A DNA stretch of 64,000 nucleotides from Xenorhabdus yunnanensis. GTDB lineage: Bacteria; Pseudomonadota; Gammaproteobacteria; Enterobacterales; Enterobacteriaceae. This document shows, piece by piece, positions 28,935 to 38,372 of the stretch. A program made the position numbers and the translations under genes. Positions within the stretch are counted from its first letter, which is position 1; every line of letters begins with the position of its first letter. The stretch is taken from positions 47,343-111,342 of the forward strand of contig NZ_JAQRFI010000009.1 in the NCBI RefSeq assembly GCF_028598805.1, given 5' to 3'. Below the pieces are notes generated by a model that worked only from the letters and a program-made list of their open reading frames with translations, made no database searches and had not been told where the DNA came from.

Positions 28935-30640
28935 TGTTCGTTACTCATCCATTGACGGATCACCAGCGCGACGACGCGAGGATCTTTTTCTGCAAGTTCA
29001 CGGATACGCTGGCTTTGAAGCTCAGCATTGACACGTTGGCGAGACAGCTGACGGCGCATTTTTTCGTCCATTTCAGCATTGACTTCTGTTTGCGGTTTAT
29101 GCTGTTTTTTCTGCGCTTCCAATGCGGCTTTTTCCGCAGCACGTTTTTTGGCGATTTGTGGCACGATCATTTTGCGCCACAGTAACCATGCAACCAGAGC
29201 CAACAGTAACCAACGGCCTGCTTCCAACAGTTTTTCCAGCAGGACAGGGTGCTGCCAGAATGGCAGAGGTTCTAACGTTTCGGCTGCGTTATTGAATGGT
29301 GTGTTAACCACATTCAGACTATCGCCGCGGTCAGCAGAGAAGCCCATAGCTTCACGGGTCAGAGCCTCGATCTGTGAAAGCTGTTCTGGTGTCAGTGCTT
29401 GTGTTTCAGGGCCACTTTTCCCCTGAACGGAGGCATAGTTAACTACGACAGCAACTGAAAGACGTTCCACTGCACCAGCCTGTAATTGGGTATGGCGAAT
29501 GGTGCGATCCACTTCATAGTTGATGCGTTCGTCATAACGGTTATTGCGGTTGTTACTTACCGTGCGCTCGTAGCTGTTGTTATTGTTAGCTTTATTGCGC
29601 TGCTGGCCAGATTTTTCGTCACCGTTATCTTTGGCATTTGCATTCGGTTTTTCAATCGGGGCTCTTGGTGCAGCATTTGGCTGATTCGACAATGCACCCG
29701 GCACACCACCCACCAATGGTCCGCCGCTTTGCTCGCTGGAACTGCTCTGTTTGGAGCGAATGGAAGCCTTATTTGGTGGCTGATTCGGTTTATACTCTTC
29801 CGCTGTTTCTTCGCGGCGAGAGAAATCAATTTGAGCTGTTACCTGCGCATGTACATTGCCACGACCAACCACAGGCGCCAGAATGGTTTCAATGCGGTGC
29901 TGGAAACGATTTTCCACTTCCTGCGTATATTTCAGCTGATTTGTATTTAAATCGCGGCCAGTGGCATCGCTCTGCGTTAGCAGACGTCCTGATTGATCCA
30001 CAATCGTGACATTACCTGCTGGCAGGCCGGCAACACTGCTTGAAACCATATGTACGATGGCGTTGATTTGTCCTTCGTCCAGCACACGGCCTTGCAGCAA
30101 TCCCACGGTTACTGAAGCTGATGGCGATTTTTGTTCACGAACAAACAGAGAAGGCTTAGGCAAGGCCAGATGAACCCGGGCGCTCTGAACTGGGCCGAGT
30201 GATTCCACGGTACGAGCCAACTCACCTTCCAGCGCACGTTGGTAATTTACCTGCTCACTGAACTGACTGATACCGAATTTCTCTTTATCCAATAGTTCGA
30301 AACCCGCAGCTCCTCCTTTAGGCAGTCCTTGCTGGGCCAGTTTCAGGCGAGTCTCATGCACCTTTTCGGTAGGTATCATGAGAGCAGATCCATTTTCGGA
30401 AAAACGATAAGGGACGTTCATTTGAGTTAATTGCGTAACGATTTCGCCGCCATCCTTATCACTCAGATTGCTGTAAAGCACCCGATAGTCGGGACTGCGC
30501 AACCAGAGAAACAGGGCGACGACGATAGTGATGGCAGCAGAGCCAGCAACTAATAACGGAACTTTTGGATCAGCTTTTATCCTGCTGATAATAGCGTTGA
30601 AACCTTTTTGGTTTTCAACGTCGGTTGTTGCTGCACTCAT
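28931..30640 (-). CDS. fliF: Flagellar MS-ring protein FliF
   Basis: 569 aa inner-membrane ring. Two transmembrane helices (~31-47 and ~455-475) flank a periplasmic region with the secretin-like ring-building domains ([15 protein letters not shown]) and a Pro/Asn-rich linker (~290-360). The cytoplasmic tail ends with the FliG-binding segment. First gene of fliFGHIJK. Confidence 0.97.
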   Translation of the reverse strand: MSAATTDVENQKGFNAIISRIKADPKVPLLVAGSAAITIVVALFLWLRSPDYRVLYSNLSDKDGGEIVTQLTQMNVPYRFSENGSALMIPTEKVHETRLKLAQQGLPKGGAAGFELLDKEKFGISQFSEQVNYQRALEGELARTVESLGPVQSARVHLALPKPSLFVREQKSPSASVTVGLLQGRVLDEGQINAIVHMVSSSVAGLPAGNVTIVDQSGRLLTQSDATGRDLNTNQLKYTQEVENRFQHRIETILAPVVGRGNVHAQVTAQIDFSRREETAEEYKPNQPPNKASIRSKQSSSSEQSGGPLVGGVPGALSNQPNAAPRAPIEKPNANAKDNGDEKSGQQRNKANNNNSYERTVSNNRNNRYDERINYEVDRTIRHTQLQAGAVERLSVAVVVNYASVQGKSGPETQALTPEQLSQIEALTREAMGFSADRGDSLNVVNTPFNNAAETLEPLPFWQHPVLLEKLLEAGRWLLLALVAWLLWRKMIVPQIAKKRAAEKAALEAQKKQHKPQTEVNAEMDEKMRRQLSRQRVNAELQSQRIRELAEKDPRVVALVIRQWMSNEQ

Positions 30641-30923
30641 AGACGATCCTTGCCTTGCTGGTCAACATGAATACTAAAAGCGTGGCGTAACAAAACAGAC
30701 TCCCCATACGCAAGCGAAAAGATTCTTCCTATTATTAATTCCATCATTATTCGCTGTTCACACCTCTTTTAATGGCACAATAAGCTTCGAATTTTTACTT
30801 TAATTACCCGCTTTAGTTTGGAAGGGCTGTGTTACGGTGGCTGCGTGGAAAACTGCCAACCAGCCCACGGCTAATATGGCACTTAATCACGTAATCAATA
30901 GGGTGATTTAACGAGAGGTTTTT
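30641..30923. promoter_or_regulatory. Divergent fliF/fliE control region
   Basis: 283 bp between divergent class II flagellar genes. In E. coli this gap carries FlhD4C2 boxes; I cannot mark them by eye. No GCCGATAA sigma-28 -10 element is present. No gene seen. Confidence 0.5.
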
Positions 30924-31235
30924 ATGTCAATTCAGGCAATTGAAGGTGTACTGCAACAGATGCAGACTCAGGCATTACAAGCAGCAAATATTGCCAAACC
31001 TATTTCAGTACAGGGCGGTTTTGCCAGCCAACTCACTGCCGCAGTAGGAAAAATAAACGAAACACGCTTGAGCGCAGAGAAGAAGACACAAGATTTCACA
31101 CTGGGAGTTCAGGGGGTGGAGCTAAATGATGTAATGGTTAATATGCAAAAAGCGAGTATTTCGTTGCAAATGGGCATTCAGGTAAGGAATAAGCTGGTTA
31201 ATGCGTATCACGAAGTTATGAATATGCAGGTTTAA
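30924..31235 (+). CDS. fliE: Flagellar hook-basal body protein FliE
   Basis: 103 aa adapter between MS ring and proximal rod. Conserved SIQAIEGVLQQMQ start and the C-terminal D0-like helix LQMGIQVRNKLVNAYHEVM. GAGAGG lies ~8 bases upstream. Monocistronic, divergent from fliF, and followed by a terminator. Confidence 0.96.
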   Translation: MSIQAIEGVLQQMQTQALQAANIAKPISVQGGFASQLTAAVGKINETRLSAEKKTQDFTLGVQGVELNDVMVNMQKASISLQMGIQVRNKLVNAYHEVMNMQV

Positions 31236-31319
31236 TTAGCGAATATAATTAGTGTTCATAAAAGAACTATCTCCCTTTTTTGTATAGAGAATTAGTTGAC
31301 CATGTTTTAATTTTAGACG

Positions 31320-31363
31320 AAAGCATCTTACAAGAGTAAAAATACATTGTTTGAGATGCTTTT
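31320..31363 (+). terminator. Hairpin after fliE
   Basis: AAAGCATCT (31320-31328) pairs with AGATGCTTT (31354-31362), with a 25-base loop and a run of Ts after the second arm. A long loop, but a plausible intrinsic terminator. Confidence 0.65.
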
Positions 31364-31529
31364 TTATTTATGACTGAATTTTTAATTAATGAATAATATA
31401 TCTGATATTAATAAAAATGGTTTTATAAAAAATATTACCTTAAGTAAATTTATGCCATTATTTCACCTTTAAAAAAGATAAAGTATAAAGTTCATGATTA
31501 AATAAACTGGCTAAATATCAGAGGTGATT

Positions 31530-32555
31530 ATGAGTAATTCCTTTTATCAAAAATTGACGAAAAGAGATACTGTCAAAGAAAATAAGATAAAATCAGGTAA
31601 TATAACGGTACGAGATGTAATTAATATAGAAAAAATATTAGAAGATGTGAAGCGGTTTAATTTGAATGCAATAAATGTCCCTGTGCAAATAGATATCCCA
31701 GATGTAACTGCTTCTAAAGTGACAGTGAATCAATCTCAAAAACAACAATCTATTATTTTGATTGAAGAATTATTAAAGCATGATATAAAAATTATCGTTG
31801 AACCTTTTCCATTTATTAAGCAAGGAACTATTGGCGAAACCGAATGGAACCCAAGTGATATTAATGCTTTTTTTTGGGATTGGAAAACAGTTGTATTACA
31901 AGATATCTTTGATTCAATAACTAGCAAATATAATATTTACGGATTAAAAATAGCTTCTAATTTTATTTATATGGAATATGCCGAAGGGTATTGGAATGAT
32001 GTCATCGATTTTGTCCGTAAACAATATAGTGGTAACGTTATATATCAGATGAATTCATGGGTAACCGCAGATTGGGATCCTTCCTACGAAGCTAAATTTA
32101 TACAGAAGATAAATCGGCCTTATTTAAAAAGAGTGGATATTGTTAGTATCGATAGCTGGTTTGAAGTTTCAGATAAGAAAGTTCCATCTTATGAAGAAAT
32201 AATACAAGGTCTGTTCTCAACGACAGTCTATAATCGTAATCAGGATGTTATTTACCAAATTGGGCGGTTGCATCGTTCCACGAAAAAACCGGTATATTTT
32301 GGTGGGTTTAATATTCCTGCATGTGAATTTGGATTACTAACGCCATGGAACCCATTGACTTCAGATGTATTCTCTACAGAAATACAAATTAATGGCTGGC
32401 GAGCTTATAGAAGAATAATGGAACCCCAATCCTATTTTAAAGGGTTTTCAATATGGTTTATTGGATCTTATGATAAAAATCATCCATATCAGATTCACAG
32501 TAAAGAAGCAGAAATAATAATCAATGAGTGGTACAAAGAGTCGTATTATCAGTGA
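31530..32555 (+). CDS. GH113-like TIM-barrel protein, probably non-catalytic
   Basis: 341 aa, no signal peptide. The order of segments follows glycoside hydrolase family 113 barrels: RFNLNAINVPV, LLKHDIKIIVEPFP, WNPSDINAFFWDW, YGLKIASNFIYMEY, then VDIVSIDSWFEV and KPVYFGGFN. At the strand-4 position where these enzymes have Asn-Glu (acid/base) I see ASNF, and at the strand-7 nucleophile position (usually E in xPVxxxExG) I see GGFN, so the usual glutamates appear lost. ATG 31530 has AGAGG just upstream; a GTG six bases before is less likely. Much more AT-rich than the flagellar genes either side and absent from this place in E. coli, which points to an insertion between fliE and fliT. Family assignment is by pattern only. 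Confidence 0.6.
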   Translation: MSNSFYQKLTKRDTVKENKIKSGNITVRDVINIEKILEDVKRFNLNAINVPVQIDIPDVTASKVTVNQSQKQQSIILIEELLKHDIKIIVEPFPFIKQGTIGETEWNPSDINAFFWDWKTVVLQDIFDSITSKYNIYGLKIASNFIYMEYAEGYWNDVIDFVRKQYSGNVIYQMNSWVTADWDPSYEAKFIQKINRPYLKRVDIVSIDSWFEVSDKKVPSYEEIIQGLFSTTVYNRNQDVIYQIGRLHRSTKKPVYFGGFNIPACEFGLLTPWNPLTSDVFSTEIQINGWRAYRRIMEPQSYFKGFSIWFIGSYDKNHPYQIHSKEAEIIINEWYKESYYQ

Positions 32556-32580
32556 GTATAGCTGTAGTAGTTTAGGTATA

Positions 32581-32634
32581 GTAGTTCAAGCTTGATATTT
32601 CCTACCAGCAGTTATCAGGAGAAGCTTGAACTAC
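32581..32634. repeat. 13-bp perfect inverted repeat (long hairpin)
   Basis: GTAGTTCAAGCTT (32581-32593) and its exact complement AAGCTTGAACTAC (32622-32634) enclose 28 bases, inside which TCCT/AGGA can extend the stem. It lies 25 bp after the TIM-barrel gene. No U-tract follows on the plus strand, so it may be a processing site, a rho-independent terminator of weak type or the trace of a mobile element. Confidence 0.75.
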
Positions 32635-32641
32635 ATAAAGG

Positions 32642-32740
32642 TTATGGAACTATCGCAAATGAACGTACTGGAAAGCCCGTTGCATTATTTTCCCTAAAAT
32701 CTTTGGCTGAGTCAGTAGCAAAGGTTTTATGTCCAATTGT
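32642..32740 (-). pseudogene. Possible 3' remnant of a lost gene
   Basis: On the minus strand one frame reads FATDSAKDFRENNATGFPVR then SFAIVP and stop (at 32642). The G-F-P-V-R-x-F ending resembles the C-terminus of several surface/adhesin-type domains, but nothing before it is open in a convincing way and no start or ribosome site is seen. The rest of 32641-33003 is AT-rich and empty. Low confidence; it could be chance. Confidence 0.25.
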
Positions 32741-33003
32741 TTTAATTCTCCGTTCTTCAAATTGATAATACCTCCTGTTAATTGCTTTAAAAAGCCACAG
32801 TTATCATTTTTTTGGTTAATTCTTTGTAAAAGATTATATGTAAGTTATCTTGATTGTTTGCAAAATATAAATAAAATAAAGTGCCGAATTAGATTAATCA
32901 AAAAAGCGATGGTGACGAATTGACACCACCTAAAATGAAGCAAATGAATGACACCATTAATCAGTGTTATTCTTAAATAGAACTACTGTCGCCGTTGTTA
33001 TAT

Positions 33004-33378
33004 TTATTTTGATTCTGTCGTAGTCAACTCCATTTCATAGTTGCTGACAGGGAACTGCCCGTATGTATCATGTAAGAGTTGTTTACAACTTTCCTGTTTA
33101 ATCAGGTCGCTGAGTTCATTTAACCTTTTTTGCAACAATCTCTTAGTCTCTTTTTCATTATCCAAGACAGTTTGCAAAATTTTGGTCAATTGCTGCTGGA
33201 ATGAAAATGGTGTGTCTGAGTTTTCCGATATTAAAGTCACCATTTCTACTGCCTTCAGATAAGTGATTTCCATCTCAACAAGTTCATCCCATTTTTCATT
33301 TCTGGCTAAATCAATCATTTGCTCACTTAAACTAAGGATCCGCTGGTAAGCTGACAAAAGATCCATATCATTTTTCAT
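33004..33378 (-). CDS. fliT: Flagellar export chaperone FliT
   Basis: 124 aa helical chaperone for FliD that also antagonises FlhDC in enteric bacteria. All-helical with LSAYQRILSLSEQMIDLARN. The ATG shares a base with the fliS stop (TAATG), so it is coupled; upstream in-frame codons belong to fliS. Confidence 0.88.
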   Translation of the reverse strand: MKNDMDLLSAYQRILSLSEQMIDLARNEKWDELVEMEITYLKAVEMVTLISENSDTPFSFQQQLTKILQTVLDNEKETKRLLQKRLNELSDLIKQESCKQLLHDTYGQFPVSNYEMELTTTESK

Positions 33379-33788
33379 TAAACAATATCCTGACTGGCGT
33401 TGTAATGAGGACCTATTTGCCGCCAAGAATCTGAAATCTCGGTAAGTAAATCAATCACTTCGGTAATGGCCTTCTCATCATTGCGTAAATTGGCATGGAG
33501 TAAACGGCGACCCATATAATCATATAAATCAAAAAGATTCTGAGCAATCTCGCCGCCTTTCTCGAAATCTAACCCCTCTTTGAGACCATTATCAATGATA
33601 TTGATCGCCTTTGAAATAGCTAAACCTTTCTCTGGGATATTGCCCTGTTGCATCAGAATAATTGCACGGCGTAGGGCGCTGAGCGCCCCATTGAACAATA
33701 TCTGAATCAACTGATAGGGAGAGGCATTCATAATTTCGCTCTCAAGATCTACCTGAGCATATAATTGGCTTGCCGAACGCTGATACAT
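33378..33788 (-). CDS. fliS: Flagellin export chaperone FliS
   Basis: 136 aa four-helix chaperone that holds FliC monomers before export. Typical YAQVDLESEIMNASPYQLIQ start and LLHANLRNDEKAITEV. Lies 12 bp after fliD and overlaps fliT. Confidence 0.96.
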   Translation of the reverse strand: MYQRSASQLYAQVDLESEIMNASPYQLIQILFNGALSALRRAIILMQQGNIPEKGLAISKAINIIDNGLKEGLDFEKGGEIAQNLFDLYDYMGRRLLHANLRNDEKAITEVIDLLTEISDSWRQIGPHYNASQDIV

Positions 33789-33800
33789 TAGTGTCCTTTT

Positions 33801-35246
33801 TTATCTTAAAAGCTGGGCCAGGGATAAACTAGCTTGATCCATTGAAGTGGAAAATTTATCCAGTGCTGTAAATTGTTTTTTAAGGCGCGCCATTCTGGCA
33901 TCAATGTTTCTGTTGGTCTGTTCTTCTTCTCTTTTCAGTGTGCTCAGTTTCTTATTGATACCTTCGGTTGCTGTTGCGATAGTCCCTACATGGCTATCTA
34001 GCGTTTTTTTCAATAAATTATACGTCTGGGTTGCAAAGCCGGTTTTTTCTCCATCACCCATAAAGAAAGCCTTAACGTTGGCAGGTTTCTCTTTCAGGTT
34101 TTTTTCCAGTTTTTCGTTACTGATTTCCAGCGTACCATCTAATTTTTGTTTGATGCCCAATTTATTCAGGGTAGCGATATCAGCAACATTTTGTGCTGCA
34201 ATCAGTTGTTGTCTTAGTTGGCTTTGAATATCTCTTAACGTACTGTCACCAAGTAAAACACCATTATCTTTCGACGCCGCTTCACCTTTTGCAACAGGCT
34301 TGAATTTTGTCAGTGAAGCAGAAGTGGTTTGTACTTCATTATAAGCATTAACCCACTTTTTGATTGCTTCTTTCATTGGCTCGATATCACGGGAAACCAC
34401 CAGTGTTTCTGGTATTGTTCTTTTTTCAGTTTTGCCTCCGATTTCAACTTCTTCTTTTTCTGAAACTTTTTTCAGATTCAGGGTAATGCCTTCTGGTGCA
34501 TCTTTTATTTCATTGGTCTGGCGTTCAATATCAATGCCATTGACTTTTAATTTTGCATTAGCAGGTTCTACTACTTGGTTCATTGCACCAGAGCCACCAC
34601 CTTTGTCGTCAGACTTGTAGTTCAGCAGATTATTCAGGGTATCATCACCCTGAACCTCAATCGTCATAACTGATTTTGTGCCCGCTTTTTTCGAGGTCAG
34701 GATTAAATAGTTTTTATCATCTTCTGCTTTGATAATGCTGGCATTAACGTTGCCTTCTTGTTTATTAATGGCGTCACGGATTTCAACCAGGGAAGTTTCA
34801 TTATCTTTCAGGGAAATGCGCATTGGCTCTTCTTTTTCACCTGCTTTTTTTTCACCTGGCTGAGTGATAATAATGGTACGGGTGCCTTTACCTCGTTCCC
34901 CTAATTGGGCTTTTACATCAGGAAATGCCTTAGATTGCAAAGACTGAGCCTTGGCAAGCTGTTGAACTTCAATAACATAGTTACCCGGACTGGCTTTGGA
35001 ATCAGTACTAGGAGTAAATGTTTTATGATCTTCGCTTGTTTTGGTGGTATTGAGTTTATCGAATTTTTTGAGTTCTTCGGATGCACTCTTTAGTTTTTCC
35101 AAACTGCCTTTTAATGTGCCAAAACCAGTTAGCTTAGCGTTATAGCTGCTTTGTTTCTGCTTTACTGGTTGTAAACTTTGTCTTTCTTTGACTTCAAGTT
35201 GCTCCACTATCCCAGATGTGGCTCCTACTGAGGAAATGCTAGCCAT
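33801..35246 (-). CDS. fliD: Flagellar filament cap protein FliD
   Basis: 481 aa HAP2 cap that folds flagellin at the filament tip. N-terminal D0 helices (ASISSVGATSGI ... LTGFGTLKGSLEKLKSASEE), variable middle region, and conserved C-terminal helices (LSTLKREEEQTNRNIDARMA, QFTALDKFSTSM). First gene of fliDST; a sigma-28 promoter precedes it. Confidence 0.95.
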   Translation of the reverse strand: MASISSVGATSGIVEQLEVKERQSLQPVKQKQSSYNAKLTGFGTLKGSLEKLKSASEELKKFDKLNTTKTSEDHKTFTPSTDSKASPGNYVIEVQQLAKAQSLQSKAFPDVKAQLGERGKGTRTIIITQPGEKKAGEKEEPMRISLKDNETSLVEIRDAINKQEGNVNASIIKAEDDKNYLILTSKKAGTKSVMTIEVQGDDTLNNLLNYKSDDKGGGSGAMNQVVEPANAKLKVNGIDIERQTNEIKDAPEGITLNLKKVSEKEEVEIGGKTEKRTIPETLVVSRDIEPMKEAIKKWVNAYNEVQTTSASLTKFKPVAKGEAASKDNGVLLGDSTLRDIQSQLRQQLIAAQNVADIATLNKLGIKQKLDGTLEISNEKLEKNLKEKPANVKAFFMGDGEKTGFATQTYNLLKKTLDSHVGTIATATEGINKKLSTLKREEEQTNRNIDARMARLKKQFTALDKFSTSMDQASLSLAQLLR

Positions 35247-35282
35247 ATTGACTCCTTTTAATAAAAAGCATCGCTGGGTGTG

Positions 35283-35309
35283 TTATCGGATTAATTTGCG
35301 AAAAGTTTA
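35283..35309 (-). promoter_or_regulatory. Sigma-28 (FliA) promoter of fliDST
   Basis: On the minus strand TAAA (35309-35306), exactly 15 bases, then TCCGATAA (35290-35283), one mismatch from the TAAA-N15-GCCGATAA consensus. It lies ~37 bp before fliD. Confidence 0.88.
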
Positions 35310-35416
35310 CTGACAAAATAATTTTTTTGATGGATGGAATAGTTGATGAGAATAGGCGTTATTTGGGTTATCGAGGAAAAGAGAGGAAAAAATAAAAAAG
35401 TTTTTTCAAGAAATAT

Positions 35417-35443
35417 TAAAGGTTCTTTTTAAGCAGCCGATAA
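35417..35443 (+). promoter_or_regulatory. Sigma-28 (FliA) promoter of fliC
   Basis: TAAA (35417-35420), 15 bases, GCCGATAA (35436-35443): a perfect match to the FliA consensus, ~80 bp before the fliC start. Confidence 0.95.
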
Positions 35444-35522
35444 AACTGTTGGCGGTGATGAACACCGTGGGCAAATAGGCTCAAACTCATTATATCGACT
35501 TGATTTTAAAAGGAACTCTACT

Positions 35523-36569
35523 ATGGCATCAGTCATTAATACCAACTATTCATCTCTGCTGGCTCAGAACAACCTGACCCGATCTAAAGGCACTTTAGGT
35601 ACAGCTATTGAGCGCCTGTCCTCTGGTTTACGTATTAACAGCGCGAAGGATGATGCTGCTGGTCAAGCGATTGCTAACCGTTTCACTGCTAACGTTAAAG
35701 GTCTGACTCAGGCTTCCCGTAACGCAAACGACGGTATTTCTATTGCTCAGACTACCGAAGGTGCTCTGAACGAAATCAACAGCAACCTGCAACGTATCCG
35801 TGAATTGTCTGTTCAGTCACAAAACGGTAGTAACTCTAAGAGCGATCTGGATTCTATCCAGAAAGAAGTTAAACAGCGTCTGGAAGAAATTGACCGTATT
35901 TCTGAACAGACTCAGTTCAACAACGTAAAAGTACTGAGCAAAGATAGTACTATGAAGATTCAAGTTGGTGCTAATGATGGCGAAGTTATCAACATTGATC
36001 TGAAAAAAATCGATAGTGAGGTTCTGGAACTGGACAAATTTGATGTAACTGGTACTTCAGCTGTGTCAAAGGGCACTTTACTTACAAAACTCGGTACTGG
36101 TGCCGGTGCGAAAGATGTTGATACAAAAGATGCAGAAAAGACAAATAATTTGACGGCTGGTTCCGTAAAAGTATATGAAGATAAAGATAATAAAGGCAAA
36201 TATATCTTAGAAGGTACGGATGCTACGACAGGTAAAACTAAAACATTTAATGCATCAGGAGCTACTACTGGTGTGGTAACCACTGAAAAGGAAATTATTA
36301 AGCCACTGGATACGCTGGACAGTGCTATAGCAAAAGTTGACAGCCTGCGCAGTTCCCTGGGTGCCGTTCAAAACCGTCTGGAATCCACTGTTAATAACCT
36401 GAACAACACTGTTAACAACCTGAGCGCTGCAAGAAGCCGTATCGAAGACGCCGACTACGCAACTGAAGTTTCCAATATGAGCCGTGGTCAGATCCTGCAA
36501 CAGGCGGGTACTGCTGTTCTGGCTCAGGCGAACCAAATTCCACAATCCGTTATGTCTCTGCTGCGTTAA
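35523..36569 (+). CDS. fliC: Flagellin FliC
   Basis: 348 aa filament subunit. Conserved D0/D1 ends ([40 protein letters not shown]-terminal [34 protein letters not shown]) with a short variable centre (~170-255) rich in Lys, Asp, Thr and Gly. Shorter than E. coli flagellin (498 aa), as in other Xenorhabdus/Photorhabdus flagellins to my knowledge. The conserved ends have higher GC and biased codons typical of a highly expressed gene; the variable centre is more AT-rich. Confidence 0.97.
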   Translation: MASVINTNYSSLLAQNNLTRSKGTLGTAIERLSSGLRINSAKDDAAGQAIANRFTANVKGLTQASRNANDGISIAQTTEGALNEINSNLQRIRELSVQSQNGSNSKSDLDSIQKEVKQRLEEIDRISEQTQFNNVKVLSKDSTMKIQVGANDGEVINIDLKKIDSEVLELDKFDVTGTSAVSKGTLLTKLGTGAGAKDVDTKDAEKTNNLTAGSVKVYEDKDNKGKYILEGTDATTGKTKTFNASGATTGVVTTEKEIIKPLDTLDSAIAKVDSLRSSLGAVQNRLESTVNNLNNTVNNLSAARSRIEDADYATEVSNMSRGQILQQAGTAVLAQANQIPQSVMSLLR

Positions 36570-36624
36570 TTTTTATTTTCCAGTTGAGCATTTGTGTAGG
36601 GCAACCTGCATAAACGACGCTTAT

Positions 36625-36657
36625 AAAATAAGGATCGGTTCGCCGGTCCTTATTTTT
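36625..36657 (+). terminator. Intrinsic terminator of fliC
   Basis: A strong hairpin with the A-rich arm AAAATAAGGATCGG, loop TTCG, and arm CCGGTCCTTATTTTTT; one G-T wobble, ending in a run of T. Confidence 0.92.
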
Positions 36658-36835
36658 TGGTCATAGTTTTATAAAGACCGTCAAGGACAGCCTGAAACTT
36701 GCTATGCATTTGGGCGGACATCAAAAATTTCGCATAGGTGAAAAAGAAGTGCTTTTACTTCATTGTTCAAACGATTGTACCGATTAGGTGATTGGATAAT
36801 GGTATCCAGTCTCTTATCCAAAGGTGTCTGTTGTT

Positions 36836-37558
36836 GTGAGCGATTTGTATACCGCCGAAGGCGTGATGGACAAAAATAGCCTCTGGAAGCGCTATGTACC
36901 CTTGGTTCGCCATGAAGCTTTGAGGCTACAGGTAAGATTACCTGCCAGCGTAGAACTCGATGACTTGCTTCAGGCCGGTGGCATAGGCTTACTGAATGCG
37001 GTGGAGCGTTTTGATTCCCTACAGGGAACAGCGTTTACCACCTATGCGGTACAGCGCATCAGAGGTGCAATGTTGGATGAGTTGAGGAGCCGTGATTGGG
37101 CTCCGCGTAGTGTGCGGCGTAACGCACGTGAAGTCACGCAGACCATCCGTAAACTTGAGCAAGAGTTAGGCCGTCCGGCCAGTGAGCAGGAAGTTGCTAA
37201 AGAATTAAAGATTAATCTGATAGAATATCGGCAAATACTGTTAGACACAAATAACAGTCAACTGTTTTCTTATGACGAATGGCACGAAATTCACGGTGAA
37301 AGTTGTGAGCCAGTGATTGAGGAAGAGCATGAGACAAATCCTCTCCAACAATTACTGGGCGGTGATCTTCGTCAGCGGGTCATTGATGTCATTGAATCAT
37401 TGCCTGAACGGGAAAAGATGGTTCTTACGCTGTACTATCAGGAAGAACTGAATCTTAAAGAGATCGGCGCAGTGCTTAATGTGGGGGAATCCCGTGTAAG
37501 CCAGCTTCACAGTCAGGCGATAAAAAGGCTGAGGGCGCGTTTGAATCCAGAGAAGTAA
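36836..37558 (+). CDS. fliA: Flagellar sigma factor FliA (sigma-28)
   Basis: 240 aa RNA polymerase sigma factor for class III flagellar genes. Region 2 (LWKRYVPLVRHEALRLQVRL, VELDDLLQAGGIGLLNAVER), region 3 (SRDWAPRSVRRNAREV) and region 4 (LNLKEIGAVLNVGESRVSQL) all present. Start GTG 36836 is chosen because it gives SDLYTAEGVMDK, as in the enteric proteins; a GTG four codons upstream is also in frame. Its target promoters are visible before fliC and fliD. Confidence 0.96.
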   Translation: MSDLYTAEGVMDKNSLWKRYVPLVRHEALRLQVRLPASVELDDLLQAGGIGLLNAVERFDSLQGTAFTTYAVQRIRGAMLDELRSRDWAPRSVRRNAREVTQTIRKLEQELGRPASEQEVAKELKINLIEYRQILLDTNNSQLFSYDEWHEIHGESCEPVIEEEHETNPLQQLLGGDLRQRVIDVIESLPEREKMVLTLYYQEELNLKEIGAVLNVGESRVSQLHSQAIKRLRARLNPEK

Positions 37559-37610
37559 CTTTTTGCTTGTTTGTTTTTTTATTAAGACTATACACAGGGC
37601 TTTATCTCTT

Positions 37611-38123
37611 ATGTCTGTTACAACACAAAAGAAACGGCCTCTTAGCCGTTATATTAAAGACTATAAACATAGTCAGACTCATTGTCTGCATTGTCATAAA
37701 ACACTCGACCGTATTTCACTTGTTTTTAACGGTCAGGTCATCAATAAAGAAGCTATTTCTGAGATGACTGAATTGGTGGATGACAAAACTTGGAATGAGT
37801 TACAGGGTAAATTTGTAGCGCTGTGCCGCTTTTGTAGTGAAATTTATTGCAATAGTCAGACTGATCATTTCGATATTATGTCATTTAAACAGTATCTGTT
37901 TGAGCAAACAGAGATGAGTCATAGTACTGTGCGTGAGTATGTGGTTCGTTTAAGACGTTTAGATGAATTACTGACTTCAAGTAATTACCCGACAGGTGAG
38001 TTTAAGCCAAAAGAAATTCAGGAAAAACTCAGCGAGAAATTATCTCAATCTGCTTTCAGCAATTACAATATTGCACTGCGTAAATATGAGCAATATCTGA
38101 GCTGGCAACAGAGCGGTTATTGA
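37611..38123 (+). CDS. fliZ: FliZ, flagellar/virulence regulator
   Basis: 170 aa regulator with a tyrosine-recombinase-core-like DNA-binding fold (TVREYVVRLRRLDELL, NYNIALRKYEQYL) and two CxxC/CxxCS pairs (HCLHCHK, LCRFCSEIYC). In E. coli it represses sigma-S-type promoters; in Xenorhabdus it controls flagellar and haemolysin genes. ATG 37611 has AGGG 10 bases upstream. Cotranscribed with fliA, with no fliY after it. Confidence 0.94.
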   Translation: MSVTTQKKRPLSRYIKDYKHSQTHCLHCHKTLDRISLVFNGQVINKEAISEMTELVDDKTWNELQGKFVALCRFCSEIYCNSQTDHFDIMSFKQYLFEQTEMSHSTVREYVVRLRRLDELLTSSNYPTGEFKPKEIQEKLSEKLSQSAFSNYNIALRKYEQYLSWQQSGY

Positions 38124-38166
38124 TTAATTATACCGATATATAATGTTGTTGGATTGAAAAGATTTC

Positions 38167-38199
38167 AGAGGGGAATGCGATTGTCACGCATTCCCCTCT
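38167..38199 (+). terminator. Intrinsic terminator of fliAZ
   Basis: A perfect 13-bp GC-rich stem AGAGGGGAATGCG / CGCATTCCCCTCT with a 7-base loop, followed by ATGTTTTT. Confidence 0.93.
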
Positions 38200-38372
38200 A
38201 TGTTTTTACGTTATTTTTACTGCTATATATTTAAATAATTATATGTTTATAAGAAATTAATCTTAATTAATTTACTTTGAATTATTTAGCCTGCTTACTT
38301 TGATTGCTTTTAGCAAGTTGTTTTAATCCAAAGTGACTTTAACGAAAAAAGTTATATTAACCTGTACCTATG

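Noticed and set aside
32729..32923. 64-codon plus-strand frame after the TIM-barrel gene
   Set aside because: Poor ribosome site, no family pattern, composition of intergenic DNA.
36760..36786. Possible sigma-28 promoter for fliA (TCAT-N15-ACCGATTA)
   Set aside because: Only two of four -35 and six of eight -10 positions match; not strong enough to call.
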